Shown one piece after another: positions 51,445-60,441 of a DNA stretch of 64,000 nt (position 1 is the stretch's first letter; each line of letters opens with the position of its first letter). Under the pieces are notes generated by a model. The model was not told where the DNA came from, searched no databases, and saw nothing but the letters and a program-made list of their open reading frames with translations. The position numbers were made by a program, and so were the translations under genes. Origin of the DNA: Streptomyces sp. NRRL F-5126 (GTDB lineage Bacteria > Actinomycetota > Actinomycetes > Streptomycetales > Streptomycetaceae); assembly GCF_000721265.1 (NCBI RefSeq), contig NZ_JOFZ01000006.1, positions 310,001-374,000 on the forward strand, read 5' to 3'.

Positions 51445-52104
51445 CTGTCCCGCGAGGAGTCAGGGCTGCGCCGTTTCAACACGGCGCCCGCCGACATCGT
51501 CCACGACACCCTGCTGACGTGCTGCGGAAGCGACCGCTGGGCGCGCAGGGTCGCCGCCCACCGACCGTACCCGGATCTGGCCGCGCTGCTGGCCGCGGCC
51601 GACGAGGCCGGCTACGACCTGTCGCCGGCCGACGTCACCCAGGCGCTGGCGGCCGAGTCCGCCGCCGCTCGGTGCGTGCAACTGCCGGGCTCCGATGTAC
51701 CGGCCGCCGCGCGCACCGCGCTGCGGGCGGCGTTCGCCGCGTACGAGGCGAGTTTCGGCCACACGTTCGTCATCAGCCTGGCGGGCCGTGCGCCGGACGA
51801 GTACCTGGACCAGGTGCTCGCCGCCATCAGGACCAGGCTCGGCAACGACCCGGAGGACGAGCGGGCCGTGGCCGCCGACGAGCTGCGCAGGCTCGCGCGC
51901 TCCCGGCTGGCGGCGCTGGTGGCCGGGCCGCCGGTGACCGGAGCACCGGGTGCCGGTGCAACGGGGACACGCCCGGCCGGCGCGCCCGAAATGCCGCGTC
52001 CGCGCGGATCCGTACCGTCCCCTGTAGCCCGTACGTGGCAGTTTGACTGCGGGCTCGATCACACCGGCGACCCCCGGGCGAACGGACCGGCAAGTCGTCG
52101 CTAA
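51445..52104 (+). CDS. OHCU decarboxylase-like protein
   Basis: About 219 residues resembling 2-oxo-4-hydroxy-4-carboxy-5-ureidoimidazoline decarboxylase of the uric acid route. Seen: RRFNTAPADIVHDTLLTCCGSDRWARRV near the N-terminus, RPYPDLAALLAAADEA, and SFGHTFVISLAGRAPDEYLDQVLAAIRTRLGNDPEDE as located near residues 110-145. The C-terminal 60 residues are an unrelated low-complexity tail. The start is uncertain: a CTG at 51445 has GAGGAG upstream, and an in-frame GTG at 51334 is the alternative. No uricase or allantoinase gene is nearby. Confidence 0.75.
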   Translation: MSREESGLRRFNTAPADIVHDTLLTCCGSDRWARRVAAHRPYPDLAALLAAADEAGYDLSPADVTQALAAESAAARCVQLPGSDVPAAARTALRAAFAAYEASFGHTFVISLAGRAPDEYLDQVLAAIRTRLGNDPEDERAVAADELRRLARSRLAALVAGPPVTGAPGAGATGTRPAGAPEMPRPRGSVPSPVARTWQFDCGLDHTGDPRANGPASRR

Positions 52105-52214
52105 CATGGCCGGGGCCGGTGGACCGTACCCGGCCGGGCGCGACCGACACCACTGTGCTTGACCAAGTAGAAGATGGCGGCCGGCCCCGATCCCCGCTTC
52201 CGGAGGGTTTTTCC

Positions 52215-52595
52215 GTGCCGGCTGGAACGTTGTACCGCGGCCGGGAAGGCATGTGGTCCTGGGTGGCTCACCGAGTCACCGGTGTCCTCATCTTCTTCTT
52301 CCTGTTCGTACACGTGCTGGACACCGCTCTCGTCCGTGTCTCCCCCGAGGCCTACGACCATGTCGTGGCGACCTACAAGAACCCCATCGTCGCGGTGCTC
52401 GAGTACGGCCTTGTGGCCGCCATCCTCTTCCACGCACTGAACGGCCTGCGCGTGATCGCCGTGGACTTCTGGTCCAAGGGCGCGCGCTACCAGAAGCAGA
52501 TGCTGTGGACGGCCGTGGTGCTGTGGCTGGTGCTGATGCTCGGCGCCCTGTACCCCGTGCTCGGCCACGCATTCCGTCAAGTGTTCGGGAGCTAG
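52215..52595 (+). CDS. sdhC: Succinate dehydrogenase cytochrome b556 subunit
   Basis: About 126 residues, three membrane helices. GMWSWVAHRVTGVLIFFFLFVHVLD contains the SdhC signature with the heme-ligand histidine; ILFHALNGLRVIAVDFW is the second conserved helix start. The GTG at 52215 has GGAGGG seven bases upstream and gives the usual length. First gene of sdhCDAB; anchors the complex in the membrane and takes part in quinone reduction. Confidence 0.93.
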   Translation: MPAGTLYRGREGMWSWVAHRVTGVLIFFFLFVHVLDTALVRVSPEAYDHVVATYKNPIVAVLEYGLVAAILFHALNGLRVIAVDFWSKGARYQKQMLWTAVVLWLVLMLGALYPVLGHAFRQVFGS

Positions 52596-52601
52596 AGACC
52601 C

Positions 52602-53090
52602 ATGTCCGCAGACACCACTTCCGCGGCCGGCTCCGCGATCGGCGAGGTCGAGGGCGCGAGCCTCTTCGACGTCGACCACCCGGCCCCCGTCATCGAGCCG
52701 CCCCGCGCGCGCACCGCCAGGACGCCCAAGACGACCCGCGGCAACTTCGAGATGGTCGCATGGCTGTTCATGCGGCTGTCCGGCGTCGTCCTCGTCGTCC
52801 TCGTCCTCGGCCACCTGCTGATCCAGCTCGTGCTCGACGGCGGCGTCTCCAAGATCGGCTTCGCCTTCGTGGCCGGCCGCTGGGCCAACCCGTTCTGGCA
52901 GGTCTGGGACCTGGCGATGCTGTGGCTTGCGATGCTGCACGGCTGCAACGGCCTGCGCACCATCGTGAACGACTACGCGGAGCGCCCCAAAACCCGGATG
53001 TGGCTCAAGGGCCTGCTCTACACGGCCACCATCTGGACCGTCCTGCTGGGCACGCTGGTGATCTTCACCTTCGACCCGAACATCCGCTAG
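52602..53090 (+). CDS. sdhD: Succinate dehydrogenase membrane anchor subunit
   Basis: About 162 residues. A 50-residue soluble N-terminus precedes three helices; WLFMRLSGVVLVVLVLGHLLI and MLHGCNGLRTIVNDY carry the conserved SdhD histidine region. Starts 6 bp after sdhC. Completes the membrane part of complex II. Confidence 0.93.
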   Translation: MSADTTSAAGSAIGEVEGASLFDVDHPAPVIEPPRARTARTPKTTRGNFEMVAWLFMRLSGVVLVVLVLGHLLIQLVLDGGVSKIGFAFVAGRWANPFWQVWDLAMLWLAMLHGCNGLRTIVNDYAERPKTRMWLKGLLYTATIWTVLLGTLVIFTFDPNIR

Positions 53091-53110
53091 AGCCGGGGTT
53101 GACGACACCG

Positions 53111-54865
53111 ATGAAGATCCACAAGTACGACACCGTCATCGTCGGCGCCGGCGGCGCCGGAATGCGCGCGGCCATCGAGGCCACGAAGCGCAGCCGCACC
53201 GCCGTCCTGACCAAGCTGTACCCGACCAGGTCGCACACCGGGGCGGCGCAGGGCGGCATGGCCGCCGCGCTCGCCAACGTGGAGGACGACAACTGGGAGT
53301 GGCACACCTTCGACACGATCAAGGGCGGTGACTACCTGGTCGACCAGGACGCCGCCGAGATCCTCGCGAAGGAGGCCATCGACGCCGTCCTCGACCTGGA
53401 GAAGATGGGCCTGCCCTTCAACAGGACGCCCGAGGGCAACATCGACCAGCGCCGGTTCGGCGGGCACTCACGCAACCACGGCGAGGCGCCGGTGCGCCGG
53501 TCCTGCTACGCGGCCGACCGCACCGGCCACATGATCCTCCAGACGCTGTACCAGAACTGCGTCAAGGAGGGCGTGGAGTTCTACAACGAGTTCTACGTCC
53601 TGGACCAGATCATGGTCGAGGTCGACGGTGTGCGGCGGTCCGCCGGCGTCGTCGCGTACGAGCTGGCGACGGGCGAGATCCACATCTTCCAGGCGAAGGC
53701 CGTGATCTACGCCTCCGGCGGGTCGGGCAAGTTCTTCAAGGTGACCTCCAACGCGCACACCCTCACCGGTGACGGCCAGGCGGCCTGCTACCGGCGCGGA
53801 CTGCCGCTGGAGGACATGGAGTTCTTCCAGTTCCACCCGACGGGCATCTGGCGCATGGGCATCCTGCTCACGGAGGGCGCCCGCGGCGAGGGCGGCATCC
53901 TGCGCAACAAGGACGGCGAGCGCTTCATGGAGAAGTACGCGCCCGTCATGAAGGACCTCGCCTCGCGTGACGTCGTCTCGCGCTCCATCTACACGGAGAT
54001 CCGCGAGGGGCGCGGCTGCGGCCCGGCAGGCGACCACGTCTACCTGGACCTCACCCACCTGCCGCCCGAGCAGCTCGACGCCAAGCTGCCCGACATCACC
54101 GAGTTCGCGCGCACGTACCTCGGCATCGAGCCCTACACGGACCCGATCCCGATCCAGCCGACCGCGCACTACAACATGGGCGGCATCCCCACCAACGTGA
54201 CGGGCGAGGTGCTCTCCGACAACACCTCGGTGGTGCCGGGCCTGTACGCGGCGGGCGAGGTCGCCTGCGTCTCCGTGCACGGCGCCAACCGCCTCGGCAC
54301 GAACTCGCTGCTCGACATCAACGTCTTCGGCCGCCGCTCCGGCATCGCCGCCGCCGAGTACGCGGCGAACCACGACTTCGTGGAGCTGCCGGAGAACCCG
54401 GAGGCGTTCGTCGTCGACCAGGTCGAGCGGATGCTCGCCTCCACGGGCAAGGAGCGCGTCGCGGCACTGCGCACCGAGATGCAGGAGACCATGGACGCGA
54501 ACGTGATGGTCTTCCGCACGGAGCAGACCATCAAGACCGCCGTCGAGCGCATCGGCGAGCTGCGGGAGCGCTTCAAGAACGTGGCGGTCCAGGACAAGGG
54601 CAAGCGGTTCAACACGGACCTGCTCGAAGCCATCGAGCTGGGCAACCTGCTCGACCTGGCCGAGGTCATGGCCGTGTCGGCGCTCGCCCGCAAGGAGTCG
54701 CGCGGCGGCCACTACCGCGAGGACTTCCCCAACCGCGACGACGTGAACTTCATGCGCCACACGATGGCGTACCGCGAGGTCGGTGACGACGGTGTCGAGT
54801 CCATCAGGCTCGACTACAAGCCGGTCGTCCAGACCCGCTACCAGCCGATGGAGCGTAAGTACTGA
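53111..54865 (+). CDS. sdhA: Succinate dehydrogenase flavoprotein subunit
   Basis: About 584 residues, full length. VIVGAGGAGMRAAIEA binds FAD; TRSHTGAAQGGM contains H42, the covalent FAD attachment histidine. Substrate and catalytic segments FHPTG, EGARGEGG, RGCGP and HYNMGGIPTN are intact, as is the C-terminal ESRGGHYREDFP. Oxidises succinate to fumarate in the TCA cycle and passes electrons to SdhB. Its stop shares one base with the sdhB start. Confidence 0.97.
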   Translation: MKIHKYDTVIVGAGGAGMRAAIEATKRSRTAVLTKLYPTRSHTGAAQGGMAAALANVEDDNWEWHTFDTIKGGDYLVDQDAAEILAKEAIDAVLDLEKMGLPFNRTPEGNIDQRRFGGHSRNHGEAPVRRSCYAADRTGHMILQTLYQNCVKEGVEFYNEFYVLDQIMVEVDGVRRSAGVVAYELATGEIHIFQAKAVIYASGGSGKFFKVTSNAHTLTGDGQAACYRRGLPLEDMEFFQFHPTGIWRMGILLTEGARGEGGILRNKDGERFMEKYAPVMKDLASRDVVSRSIYTEIREGRGCGPAGDHVYLDLTHLPPEQLDAKLPDITEFARTYLGIEPYTDPIPIQPTAHYNMGGIPTNVTGEVLSDNTSVVPGLYAAGEVACVSVHGANRLGTNSLLDINVFGRRSGIAAAEYAANHDFVELPENPEAFVVDQVERMLASTGKERVAALRTEMQETMDANVMVFRTEQTIKTAVERIGELRERFKNVAVQDKGKRFNTDLLEAIELGNLLDLAEVMAVSALARKESRGGHYREDFPNRDDVNFMRHTMAYREVGDDGVESIRLDYKPVVQTRYQPMERKY

Positions 54866-55647
54866 TGGCTACCCCGACCATGGACCGGGTGGAGGAGGAC
54901 TCCGCCGCCTCCGCCCACCTGCTCACCGTCACGTTCCGGATCCGCCGGTTCAACCCGGAGGTCTCGGACGAGGCCTGGTGGCAGGACTTCCAAGTGGATA
55001 TCGACCCGAAGGAACGGGTGCTCGACGGCCTCCACAAGATCAAGTGGGACCTCGACGGCACGCTGACCTTCCGGCGCTCCTGCGCGCACGGCGTCTGCGG
55101 CTCCGACGCGATGCGGATCAACGGCAAGAACCGCCTCGCGTGCAAGACGCTGATCAAGGACATCGTCTCGCTGGACAAGTCCGGCAGCGTCTCGAAGCCG
55201 ATCACGATCGAGGCCATAAAGGGGATGACGGTCCTCAAGGACCTCGTCGTCGACATGGACCCGTTCTTCCAGGCGTACCGCGACGTCATGCCGTTCCTCG
55301 TCACCAAGGGCAACGAGCCGACGCGCGAGCGGTACCAGTCGGCCGAGGACCGCGCGCGGTTCGACGACACCACCAAGTGCATCCTGTGCGCCGCGTGCAC
55401 GTCGTCCTGCCCGGTGTTCTGGAACGACGGCCAGTACTTCGGCCCCGCGGCGATCGTCAACGCGCACCGCTTCATCTTCGACTCGCGTGACGAGGCCGGT
55501 GAGCAGCGCCTGGAGATCCTCAACGACCGTGACGGCGTCTGGCGTTGCCGCACGACCTTCAACTGCACGGACGCCTGCCCGCGCGGCATCGAGGTCACCA
55601 AGGCGATCCAGGAGGTCAAGCGGGCGCTGATCACGCGCCGCTTCTGA
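54865..55647 (+). CDS. sdhB: Succinate dehydrogenase iron-sulfur subunit
   Basis: About 260 residues. [2Fe-2S] motif RSCAHGVCGSDAM with a later LAC; [4Fe-4S] motif CILCAACTSSCP; [3Fe-4S] region CRTTFNCTDACPRGI. FRIRRFNPE near the N-terminus is typical. Transfers electrons from the SdhA flavin to quinone. Last gene of the operon, followed by a terminator hairpin. Confidence 0.97.
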   Translation: MATPTMDRVEEDSAASAHLLTVTFRIRRFNPEVSDEAWWQDFQVDIDPKERVLDGLHKIKWDLDGTLTFRRSCAHGVCGSDAMRINGKNRLACKTLIKDIVSLDKSGSVSKPITIEAIKGMTVLKDLVVDMDPFFQAYRDVMPFLVTKGNEPTRERYQSAEDRARFDDTTKCILCAACTSSCPVFWNDGQYFGPAAIVNAHRFIFDSRDEAGEQRLEILNDRDGVWRCRTTFNCTDACPRGIEVTKAIQEVKRALITRRF

Positions 55648-55669
55648 CACCCGTCGCTCTCCTGAGCGC

Positions 55670-55717
55670 CGAACGCCCGCTCCCGCGCGCGAACCAGCAC
55701 GCCGGGGCGGGCGTTCG
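55670..55717. terminator. Terminator between convergent sdhB and VWA genes
   Basis: CGAACGCCCGC (55670-55680) pairs with GCGGGCGTTCG (55707-55717); 22 bp after the sdhB stop and 4 bp before the VWA gene stop. Confidence 0.7.
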
Positions 55718-55721
55718 CATG

Positions 55722-56924
55722 TCAGCCGCGAGGGCCCGCGCCGCGCTGCGACGAGAGCCAGGCGGGGAACGCGCACAGGAGGCGGTCGTACAGCTCGGCG
55801 TCGGGGGTGCGTGCGACGTCCTCCACGGCGAAGAAGCCGGCGTTGCCGAGCGGGCCGCAGCCCGGTCCCGTGCCGAGCCGGGCAAGCGCGCGGTGGTCCG
55901 CCCTGCCGACCCCGACGAACTGCCAGAACAGCGGCTCGTCGGCCGCCTCGCGTAACTCGCGCAGCAGCGGCCCGGCGTGGTGGACGCCGCCGCCCGAGAG
56001 GAACACCACGAGCGTCGGCACGGGCGCGGGCCTCTCGCGCACGTACGCGCGCACCTCGGCCACGGCCCTGTGGGGGTCGCTCTGGACGCCGACGCACCGC
56101 ATGTCGACCTGGCAGGGGCGCAGGCCGCGGGCGCGCCGCCGCGGCCTGCCGAGCAGCGCGAGCTGACCGGCGCGCACGTGCAGGGGCAGCCACTCGTGGA
56201 GCCCGTCCACGGTGCAGTCGGGCAGCCGGGCGGGACGGGACGCGTACGTCCACGCCCGCATGCGGCCACCGGCGAGCACGGCGGCCACCGCCGCGGTGCG
56301 CTCGACGACGTCGGCGACGACCCCGCGCGCGTAGAGGCCCGACAGCGCGCCGGACGCGTCCATGACGAGGACGACGCGCGCCCTGGCGTCCGCGGCGCCG
56401 TACCTCCGCAGGCTCAGGGCGGCCTGCCGGCTCCGTAACGCGATCCTGCGGCGCAGGGCACCGGCCGGGCCGGCGTCGGCGCTCTCGGCCTCGGGAGGGG
56501 CGCCCTGTGCGGGCACCCGGTGCTCGCCCGCCGGCCGCGCGGCGCGGAAGGCCCACCGGCCGGCCGCGCGGTAGAGCTCGCCGCCCTCGCACGGCGCGTC
56601 GGCGTGAACGTCCGCGGGCACGACGCGGGCCAGTTCGGTGCCGTCGGCGGCCCGCACCAGCCTCAGCAGCATGCCGGGGCGCCGGTCGCCACCGTCCACG
56701 CGGAACAGGACGCGGGCGACGTCGGCGGGCAGCGACGGCAGGTACACCACGTCACTCACTCCCCCGGCCTCCCCGCCGTCGGCGGTCAGCAGGACGCCGG
56801 GCACGCGTCTGCCGGGTGCGGCCGCGGGGTCGGCGGGCGGGCCCGCCGCCGGGGTGAGCACGGCCCGTACGGCTGTCGCGGCGACGGGGACATGAGCGCC
56901 CTCGGCCAGGGAAGCGGATGCCAT
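55722..56924 (-). CDS. TerD/VWA-domain protein
   Basis: About 400 residues. The first 140 resemble part of a TerD-type fold (VSDVVYLPSLPADVARVLFRVD, and LARVVPADVHADAPCEGGELYR). After a linker, residues about 190-390 form a von Willebrand A domain starting ARVVLVMDASGALSGLY, close to a MIDAS DxSxS but with the pattern DASGALS, and containing PTLVVFLSGGG and FVGVG. This arrangement occurs in tellurite/stress-associated ter systems of streptomycetes; the exact role is unknown. ATG 56924. Converges with sdhB. Confidence 0.82.
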   Translation of the reverse strand: MASASLAEGAHVPVAATAVRAVLTPAAGPPADPAAAPGRRVPGVLLTADGGEAGGVSDVVYLPSLPADVARVLFRVDGGDRRPGMLLRLVRAADGTELARVVPADVHADAPCEGGELYRAAGRWAFRAARPAGEHRVPAQGAPPEAESADAGPAGALRRRIALRSRQAALSLRRYGAADARARVVLVMDASGALSGLYARGVVADVVERTAAVAAVLAGGRMRAWTYASRPARLPDCTVDGLHEWLPLHVRAGQLALLGRPRRRARGLRPCQVDMRCVGVQSDPHRAVAEVRAYVRERPAPVPTLVVFLSGGGVHHAGPLLRELREAADEPLFWQFVGVGRADHRALARLGTGPGCGPLGNAGFFAVEDVARTPDAELYDRLLCAFPAWLSSQRGAGPRG

Positions 56925-57019
56925 CCGGACAGTGTGCCGTGGGAGAGGCACTCTCCGTAAGCGTGCGTACACGGGATACGGCAGCGGACGCAGGCGGCCC
57001 GCCCCGCCCGACCCCTTTC

Positions 57020-57048
57020 TTGAACATGTTCAAAAAGAGGGCTAGAGT
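57020..57048 (+). promoter_or_regulatory. Promoter with overlapping operator (TTGAAC-N17-TAGAGT)
   Basis: The -35 TTGAAC (57020-57025) and -10 TAGAGT (57043-57048) are separated by 17 bp. The -35 is the left arm of the palindrome TTGAACATGTTCAA (57020-57033), so a bound repressor would block RNA polymerase directly. Confidence 0.65.
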
Positions 57049-57064
57049 CTTGCCGTCAGCACGT

Positions 57065-57080
57065 TTTGAACGTGTTCAAA
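57065..57080. promoter_or_regulatory. Second TetR-type operator (TTTGAACGTGTTCAAA)
   Basis: Palindrome with perfect 7-bp arms around GT, 46 bp centre-to-centre from the copy that overlaps the -35 and 12 bp before the membrane protein start. Shared core TTGAAC-N2-GTTCAA. Confidence 0.7.
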
Positions 57081-57092
57081 TGGAGGGGCGTA

Positions 57093-57527
57093 ATGGATCT
57101 CACCGTTGTCGCGTACGTCATCTACCTGGCCGTCAGCATCGGACTCACCGTGTGGGTGGCGAGGACGCTCAGCAAGAACGGGCGGCTCTTCCTGTCCGAC
57201 GTCCTGCAAGGTGACGAGAAGCTCGCCGAGGCCGTGAACCACCTGCTGGTGGTCGGCTTCTACCTCGTCAACCTGGGCTTCGTCGCGCTGTACCTGAAGG
57301 AGTCCCGGGCGGTCGCGGACGCCAGGCAACTGGTCGAGGCGATCTCCGTGAAGCTCGGCGTCGTGCTGCTCGTCCTCGGCGTGCTGCACCTCGGCAACGT
57401 CTACGTACTCAACAGGATGCGGCGGCGCGGGATCGCCGAGCGCCGCCACACCCCGCCGGTGGAGCCGCAGGGGTGGACGCCCGCGGGCGGGCCCCGCACG
57501 GCGACGGCGACCGCGACCGAGGCCTGA
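57093..57527 (+). CDS. Small membrane protein of a TetR-controlled operon
   Basis: About 144 residues with three hydrophobic segments (about 3-22, 46-66 and 85-106) and a Pro/Thr-rich cytoplasmic tail. I do not recognise a named domain. ATG 57093 has GGAGGGG four bases upstream. It is the first gene after the operator pair and lies in an operon-like run with a DCC-family protein (14 bp later) and a TetR gene, which suggests a role in a membrane or redox stress response. Confidence 0.78.
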   Translation: MDLTVVAYVIYLAVSIGLTVWVARTLSKNGRLFLSDVLQGDEKLAEAVNHLLVVGFYLVNLGFVALYLKESRAVADARQLVEAISVKLGVVLLVLGVLHLGNVYVLNRMRRRGIAERRHTPPVEPQGWTPAGGPRTATATATEA

Positions 57528-57541
57528 CGGGCACGCGGACC

Positions 57542-57943
57542 GTGCAGTCGCCGGCCGTGCGGTCGCTGACCGTCCTCTACGACGCCGGGTGCCCGCTCTG
57601 CGTCCACATGCGCCGCTGGCTGCTCCGCCAACCCCACCTCGTGCCCATCGAAGCGGTGGCAGCGGGATCGACGGAGGCGGTTCGCCGCTTCCCCGCGCTC
57701 GACCACGAGGAGACCCTGCGGGAGATCACGGTCGTCGGGGACGGCGGCCAGGTCTACCGCGGGACCTCCGCGTGGATCGTCTGCCTGTGGGCGCTCGCCG
57801 CGCACCGGCAGAAGGCGTACTGGCTAGCCACCCCGGCCGGCGCGCCGTTCGCCAGGGCGGCCCTCCTGGCGGCGGCGAGGTACCGCGATTTGACCGCGGC
57901 ACCGTGCGAAGGACGGTGCGAGGTGCCCGGCGGGGCGCACTAG
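57542..57943 (+). CDS. DCC-family thiol-disulfide oxidoreductase-like protein (DUF393)
   Basis: About 133 residues. The hallmark LYDAGCPLCVHMRRWL contains the DxxCxxC motif of the DCC family, a thioredoxin-like fold of unsettled function. YRGTSAWIVCLWAL and the final PCEGRCE add further cysteines. GTG start at 57542, weak ribosome binding site; GTG at 57557 is an alternative. Middle gene of the three-gene run with the membrane protein and TetR gene. Confidence 0.85.
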   Translation: MQSPAVRSLTVLYDAGCPLCVHMRRWLLRQPHLVPIEAVAAGSTEAVRRFPALDHEETLREITVVGDGGQVYRGTSAWIVCLWALAAHRQKAYWLATPAGAPFARAALLAAARYRDLTAAPCEGRCEVPGGAH

Positions 57944-57954
57944 GCTCGGGCATC

Positions 57955-58842
57955 GTGAAGCGTGAGAAGGATGTGACGGGGGCGGCGGGCTCGGACGACG
58001 GGCGGGAGGCGCCGGGGGGCGCCTCCCGCCCTTCCGGCTCCGCACGGGCCGCGCGTGCGCCCAAGAGCGAGCAGACGCGCACGCTGATCCTCGAGACCGC
58101 GCTCCGGCTCTTCCAGGAGCGCGGCTACGACAGGACGACGATGCGCGCCATCGCCAAGGAGGCCGGGGTCTCCGTGGGGAACGCGTACTACTACTTCTCG
58201 TCCAAGGAACACCTCGTCCAGGGCTTCTACGACCGCATCGCGGCGGAGCACCGCGAGGCCGTCAGACCCGTGCTCGACCGGGAGACCGGGCTTGAGGCGC
58301 GCATGGCGGGCGTGCTGCGCGTCTGGCTCGACGTCGCCGGGCCGTACCACGAGTTCGCCGCGCAGTTCTTCAAGAACGCCGCCGACCCGGAGAGCCCGCT
58401 CAGCCCCTTCTCGCCCGAGTCCGAGCACGCGCGTGAGGCCGCGATCTCCGTGCACCGTGAGGTGCTGGCCGGGTCCAGGTCGAAGGTTGCGGACGAACTG
58501 GTCGACATCCTCCCCGAGTTGATGTGGCTCTCGCAGATGGGCCTGGTGCTGTACTGGGTGTTCGACCGCTCGCAGGACAGCGAGCGCAGCCGCCGCCTCG
58601 CCGACCGCGGCGCGCGGCTGACGACGCGTGGCGTGGCGCTCTCCCGCTTCCGGCCGCTGCGGCCGCTCGTGCGCGAGGTGCACGAGCTGTTCACGGACTT
58701 CCTGCCCGGGATGGCGGAGGCGGCGGTCACCCGCAGGGTCCGCGGCGGCGGCCGTCAAGGCGACGGCCGCGAGGACGCGGACGTGCCCGAGGACCTGGAC
58801 GGCGACGGCGGCCGGCCGCAGGCACCGCGACCGGCCGGGTGA
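57955..58842 (+). CDS. TetR-family regulator
   Basis: About 295 residues with long disordered N- and C-terminal tails. HTH: TLILETALRLFQERGYDRTTMRAIAKEAGV as location at residues about 41-70, then SVGNAYYYFSSKEHLVQGFYDRIAAEH. The C-terminal half is helical (VWLDVAGPYHEFAAQFFKNAADP). Starts 12 bp after the DCC gene, so it is the end of the operon whose promoter carries two TTGAAC-N2-GTTCAA palindromes; it is the obvious candidate for the protein that binds them. Confidence 0.88.
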   Translation: MKREKDVTGAAGSDDGREAPGGASRPSGSARAARAPKSEQTRTLILETALRLFQERGYDRTTMRAIAKEAGVSVGNAYYYFSSKEHLVQGFYDRIAAEHREAVRPVLDRETGLEARMAGVLRVWLDVAGPYHEFAAQFFKNAADPESPLSPFSPESEHAREAAISVHREVLAGSRSKVADELVDILPELMWLSQMGLVLYWVFDRSQDSERSRRLADRGARLTTRGVALSRFRPLRPLVREVHELFTDFLPGMAEAAVTRRVRGGGRQGDGREDADVPEDLDGDGGRPQAPRPAG

Positions 58843-58887
58843 GGGCGCGCCGCGCCGTGGGCCCGCAGGGGATGCGGGACAGCAGTC

Positions 58888-60441
58888 TCAGATGCGGCCG
58901 AGCTCCCACAGGCGCCAGATGCCGGTGCCGTCCGACAGGTACTGCGAGCCGGTGACGTTCTCCGTGCTGAGCACGTAGTCCTTCTTCTGCCACAGCGGCA
59001 GCAGCGGCACGTCGTCGGCGACGGTCTGCTCGATCGTCTTGAAGTCGCCGGACGCCTGTGCGCGCTGGCTGTACTTCTGCGTGTCCGTGATCAGGCCGTC
59101 GATCTTCTTGTTGTCGTAGCCGTTCTGGAAGGTGTTGTCGGCGCCGACGAGCGGCGCGACGAAGTCGTCGGGGTCCGGGTAGTCAGGCAGCCAGCCGATC
59201 GTGTAGGCGTCGTAGTCGCCGGCCGCGTACCCCTTCTGGAAGGCCGTCCACTCCTTGCTGACGACCTTCACCTTGAACAGCCCGGTGGCGTCCAGTTGCC
59301 GGCTGATCTCCGCGGTCTCCTGTGCGGTCGCGCCGCCCGGCGAGTAGGCCAGCGAGAAGTGCACGGGCGTGTGGACGCCCGCCGACTTGAGCAGCGCCTT
59401 GGCCTTGGCCTTGCTGGGCTTGGGATAGGTGTCGAAGAACGCGGTGGAGTGCGCGGTGATGCCCTGGGGGATCACCGAGTAGAGCGGCTCCACGGTGGAG
59501 TCGTAGACCCCTGCGGTGATCTTGTCCCGGTCGATGACCGCGGCGACGGCCTGGCGCACCGCCTTGGTGCCCATGGGCGAGCCCTTGCGGGTGTTGAAGA
59601 CCATGTTGCGGATCTCGGCGCTCGCGGTCTCGGTGACGTGCATGTCGCTGGAGCTGGCGTCGACCTTGGCCACGACGGACGGCGGCATCTGGCGGTGCGT
59701 GACGTCGACCTTCTTCTTCTGCCACGCGGTGTTGAGCTGCTCGGACGTCTTGAAGTACTCGACGTCCACGGGGCTGCCCGTCTTGCCGATGGAGCCCTTG
59801 TACTTCGGGTTCGGCACGAGCGTCGCGGAGACGCCCTTCTTGTACGCCTTGAGCAGGTACGGGCCCGAGCCGATGGCGGTGTCGCCCGGGCGCAGCTTGT
59901 CCGCCGGGTAGTACTTGCTGTCGACGATCGCGCCCGCGCCGGTGGCGAGCTTCGAGGGGAACGTCGCGTCCGGCGTCTTGAGGTGGAACGTGACGGTCTG
60001 CCCGTGCGCCTCGACCGACTTCATGGTGGACAGCAGCGACCAGGGGCCCTGCCCGTCGTGGATGTGCGTCACGCGGTTGATCGAGAACGCGACGTCGTGC
60101 CCGGTCATCTTGTCGCCGTTGGAGAACGTGATGCCGCTGCGCAGCTTGCAGCTGTACGTGACCAGGCCGCTGCCCTCGAACCCGCAGCGCTGCGCGGCGT
60201 CACCGGTCGGGACCGTCGAACTGGGCTTGAAGGTGAGCAGCGACTGGTAGATGTTGTTGAACAGCGCCCAGGAGCCCGCGTCGTATGCGCCCGCCGGATC
60301 GAGCGAGCTGACGATGTCGGTCGTGCCGACCCTGATCGGCTGCTCTCCGTCGTCACCGGACGGGAGCAGCTGCCACCCGCCCACGCCGATGATCGCCAGC
60401 ACCACGCAGGTAACCAGTATTCGGAGACGGATCGACCGCAT
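58888..60441 (-). CDS. Peptide/oligopeptide ABC transporter substrate-binding protein (family 5)
   Basis: About 517 residues. The N-terminus has a single hydrophobic anchor (ILVTCVVLAIIGVGGWQLL) without a lipobox cysteine, unlike most family members, so it may be membrane-anchored or released. SBP_bac_5 features: SLDPAGAYDAGSW, LRSGITFSNGDKMTGHDVAFSINR, IGSGPYLLKAYKKG, MVFNTRKGSPM, VRQAVAAVIDRDKI and a C-terminal LPLWQKKDYVL. Binds peptides or similar ligands for import; no permease genes adjoin. Confidence 0.9.
   Translation of the reverse strand: MRSIRLRILVTCVVLAIIGVGGWQLLPSGDDGEQPIRVGTTDIVSSLDPAGAYDAGSWALFNNIYQSLLTFKPSSTVPTGDAAQRCGFEGSGLVTYSCKLRSGITFSNGDKMTGHDVAFSINRVTHIHDGQGPWSLLSTMKSVEAHGQTVTFHLKTPDATFPSKLATGAGAIVDSKYYPADKLRPGDTAIGSGPYLLKAYKKGVSATLVPNPKYKGSIGKTGSPVDVEYFKTSEQLNTAWQKKKVDVTHRQMPPSVVAKVDASSSDMHVTETASAEIRNMVFNTRKGSPMGTKAVRQAVAAVIDRDKITAGVYDSTVEPLYSVIPQGITAHSTAFFDTYPKPSKAKAKALLKSAGVHTPVHFSLAYSPGGATAQETAEISRQLDATGLFKVKVVSKEWTAFQKGYAAGDYDAYTIGWLPDYPDPDDFVAPLVGADNTFQNGYDNKKIDGLITDTQKYSQRAQASGDFKTIEQTVADDVPLLPLWQKKDYVLSTENVTGSQYLSDGTGIWRLWELGRI

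Noticed and set aside
52043..52107. sdh promoter formed by TTGACT and TAACAT
   Set aside because: The two elements are more than 50 bp apart, so they cannot be one sigma-70-type promoter.
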